Shown: in pieces, positions 62,873 to 64,000 of the stretch | Numbering within the stretch: position 1 is the first letter of the stretch | Layout of the letters: the number at the start of each line of letters is the position of its first letter | Notes under the pieces: model-generated | The model's input: only the letters and a program-made list of their open reading frames with translations | Told to the model about the DNA's origin: nothing | Database searches by the model: none | Made by a program: the position numbers and the translations under genes | Source of the DNA: Dorea_A amylophila | Lineage (GTDB): Bacteria; Bacillota; Clostridia; Lachnospirales; Lachnospiraceae | Assembly (NCBI RefSeq): GCF_025567265.1 | Contig: NZ_JAOQJW010000003.1 | Coordinates: 62,001 to 126,000 of the forward strand | DNA: 64,000 bases | Reading direction: 5' to 3'

Positions 62873-63104
62873 AATCTGCTCCTTTCGTTTCTTCCCTTGC
62901 TTCCGTTTTCTCTGACAAATAGCTTATCACTTTGTTTGCCTTAATGCTTTTCTGTAGCTCACTGATAATGCACAAATCTGCCACATTCACTCCCGGCAAA
63001 GCAAGCATCTCATCCATCGTCATATTGACAATCTCTTTTTCCGTTCCGTATCCAGCATCAAATAAACGCTGTAATACTTTTATTGCTTTCTGATTTTTTC
63101 CCAT
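62856..63104 (-). CDS. Small helix-hairpin-helix-like protein of the mobile element
   Basis: 82 residues if it starts at the ATG at 63104 (MGKNQKAIKVLQRLFDAGYG); the frame is open to 63170, overlapping the surface-protein gene, and the true start is uncertain because no good ribosome site is visible. TMDEMLALPGVNVADLCII resembles the C-terminal-domain fold of RNA polymerase alpha or an HhH DNA-binding motif. Similar small proteins occur beside RadC genes on conjugative elements. Function unknown. Confidence 0.6.
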   Translation of the reverse strand: MGKNQKAIKVLQRLFDAGYGTEKEIVNMTMDEMLALPGVNVADLCIISELQKSIKANKVISYLSEKTEAREETKGADYGGTT

Positions 63105-63141
63105 TTCATCATCAAAGGGCAGCTTATCGCCACCCTTTGTT

Positions 63142-64000
63142 TTACTCCTTCTCTTCTTTCTTTTCTTCAATTCCTAATCTCTTAACCTGTTTCTTTTTAT
63201 TCCAGATACGAACTCCTGTGATTCCGGCTGCTGATAATACCAGAATGGCTATCCATAAAGCTGCATTTGCTGTGTCTCCTGTTTTCGGAGGATTACTGGT
63301 CTTTGTAGTAGTACCCGGTGTCTCTGGGGTTGATGTTTCCGGTACTTCTTTGATGGTTACGGTCTGACCTTCATCGTTGATATCCTTATGCTCTGTTACC
63401 TTTTTCGGTTCTTCCGGATTTGTCATATCATACAGTTCTTCAAAGGTTACAAGCTGCTTCCCTCCAAGAGTGTTGCCGTCGAAAGTAAACTCAATCTGCA
63501 CTTCCATGTTTTCCTTGTCCGCTGTAAATTCATAATCATTGGTAACTTCTTTGCCATCAATGATCAGCTTTGCATTTTCTTCCTTAATCATCTGCCAACC
63601 AGACAATTTATACTTTGTACCGATTTCCAATCCTTCTAATGTAACTGTATCCACAATCGTCAGATCTTTTCCGGCTTCGATTTCTTTCTTACCGTTCTTA
63701 TCCGTTGCTGTGGTATGAATCGAAATCTTTCGCTCTGTAAGCATAGCAAGCCAATGACGGTTCTTTATATAATAACTTCTCTTTACACCTACTTTTCTTT
63801 CAATAATGACTTCCAGTAAAAAGAATATAAAATTTCCCATTACAATAGTTCCCGGTCCCATGTGATGATGCACCGGATTTCTTGCTACCGCATACCGTTG
63901 AAAGAACACGATTGGAATCCCATCACATAAAATTCCCATAATATATACCATAAGTGTATTCCAGACATGATGTTGCCAGTCTGCCTGATATGCCACTGTT
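63142..64000 (-). CDS. VaFE-repeat sortase-anchored surface protein, possibly a chimera, open at the window edge
   Basis: The frame is open at the right edge; 286 codons are visible. The C-terminal half has a VaFE-type domain (SIHTTATDKNGKKEIEAGKD; YKLSGWQMIKEENAKLII), a Pro/Thr stalk, the sortase motif NPPKTGD, a TM helix and a Lys/Glu tail. The first 85 visible residues are different: hydrophobic segments (WNTLMVYIMGILCDGIPIVF; GTIVMGNFIFFLLEVIIERK) more like a polytopic membrane protein. The join near 63,725 looks like a recombination junction. Intact relatives are long pilin-like adhesins on integrative elements. Whether this version is exported and anchored is unclear. Confidence 0.65.
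   Translation of the reverse strand, partial: TVAYQADWQHHVWNTLMVYIMGILCDGIPIVFFQRYAVARNPVHHHMGPGTIVMGNFIFFLLEVIIERKVGVKRSYYIKNRHWLAMLTERKISIHTTATDKNGKKEIEAGKDLTIVDTVTLEGLEIGTKYKLSGWQMIKEENAKLIIDGKEVTNDYEFTADKENMEVQIEFTFDGNTLGGKQLVTFEELYDMTNPEEPKKVTEHKDINDEGQTVTIKEVPETSTPETPGTTTKTSNPPKTGDTANAALWIAILVLSAAGITGVRIWNKKKQVKRLGIEEKKEEKE

Overview
The window comes from a low-to-moderate GC Gram-positive anaerobe, most likely Lachnospiraceae (Clostridia, Bacillota). The evidence is the cdaA-cdaR-HPr cluster, the many secreted proteins built from choline-binding (CW_binding) repeats, AGGAGG-type ribosome sites throughout, an IS1182-type insertion sequence and a VaFE/NPPKTG sortase substrate. The species cannot be named from the sequence alone. 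No rRNA, tRNA or CRISPR array was seen.

Region 1 (1-11.33 kb, minus strand) is a cell-surface polymer operon. It encodes an O-acyltransferase, a Wzx/TacF-type flippase, a LicD-type phosphocholine transferase, a GT4, a polyprenyl-phosphate GT2, DUF2304 and DUF2142 membrane proteins (the latter frameshifted), a two-gene ABC exporter, a small two-TM surface protein and another GT2. Region 2 (11.5-15.55 kb, plus strand) runs divergently from a textbook sigma-A promoter. It holds a winged-helix/LicC/LicA fusion, a separate LicC-like cytidylyltransferase and a BCCT transporter, giving choline uptake, phosphorylation and CDP activation. Together these regions resemble the pneumococcal lic1/lic2 loci in function, but with different architecture and a different transporter family.

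Region 3 (15.6-43 kb) is a dense array of proteins predicted to bind the resulting phosphocholine: nine apparently intact choline-binding proteins and one decayed one. Their other modules are amidase plus glucosaminidase, L,D-transpeptidase, NlpC/P60, CAP/SCP with Cys-rich repeats, BspA-type leucine-rich repeats, or none (two pairs of repeat-only proteins). The decayed member is a phosphorylcholine-esterase (Pce)-like gene. Interleaved are a transpeptidase-only PBP, an O-antigen-ligase-like membrane protein, a cas2 remnant and a dead IS1182 copy. An LTA-synthase-like phosphoglycerol transferase and GtrA (43-45.5 kb) close the envelope block.

Region 4 (45.6-58.9 kb, minus strand) is core genome: HPr, CdaR, CdaA, two uncharacterised membrane proteins, ComF, RecD2, MreB, UvrA and UvrB. 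Region 5 (59-64 kb) is accessory: an RloA/RloB (AbiL-like) defence operon with a third, membrane-anchored gene, then RadC-family, small and VaFE-surface-protein genes typical of integrative elements. It runs off the right edge.

The most interesting message is that a phosphocholine economy (import, activation, transfer, binding proteins and a lost esterase) is packed into about 45 kb of a probable gut Clostridium, apparently including a transcription-factor/metabolic-enzyme fusion that may regulate it.
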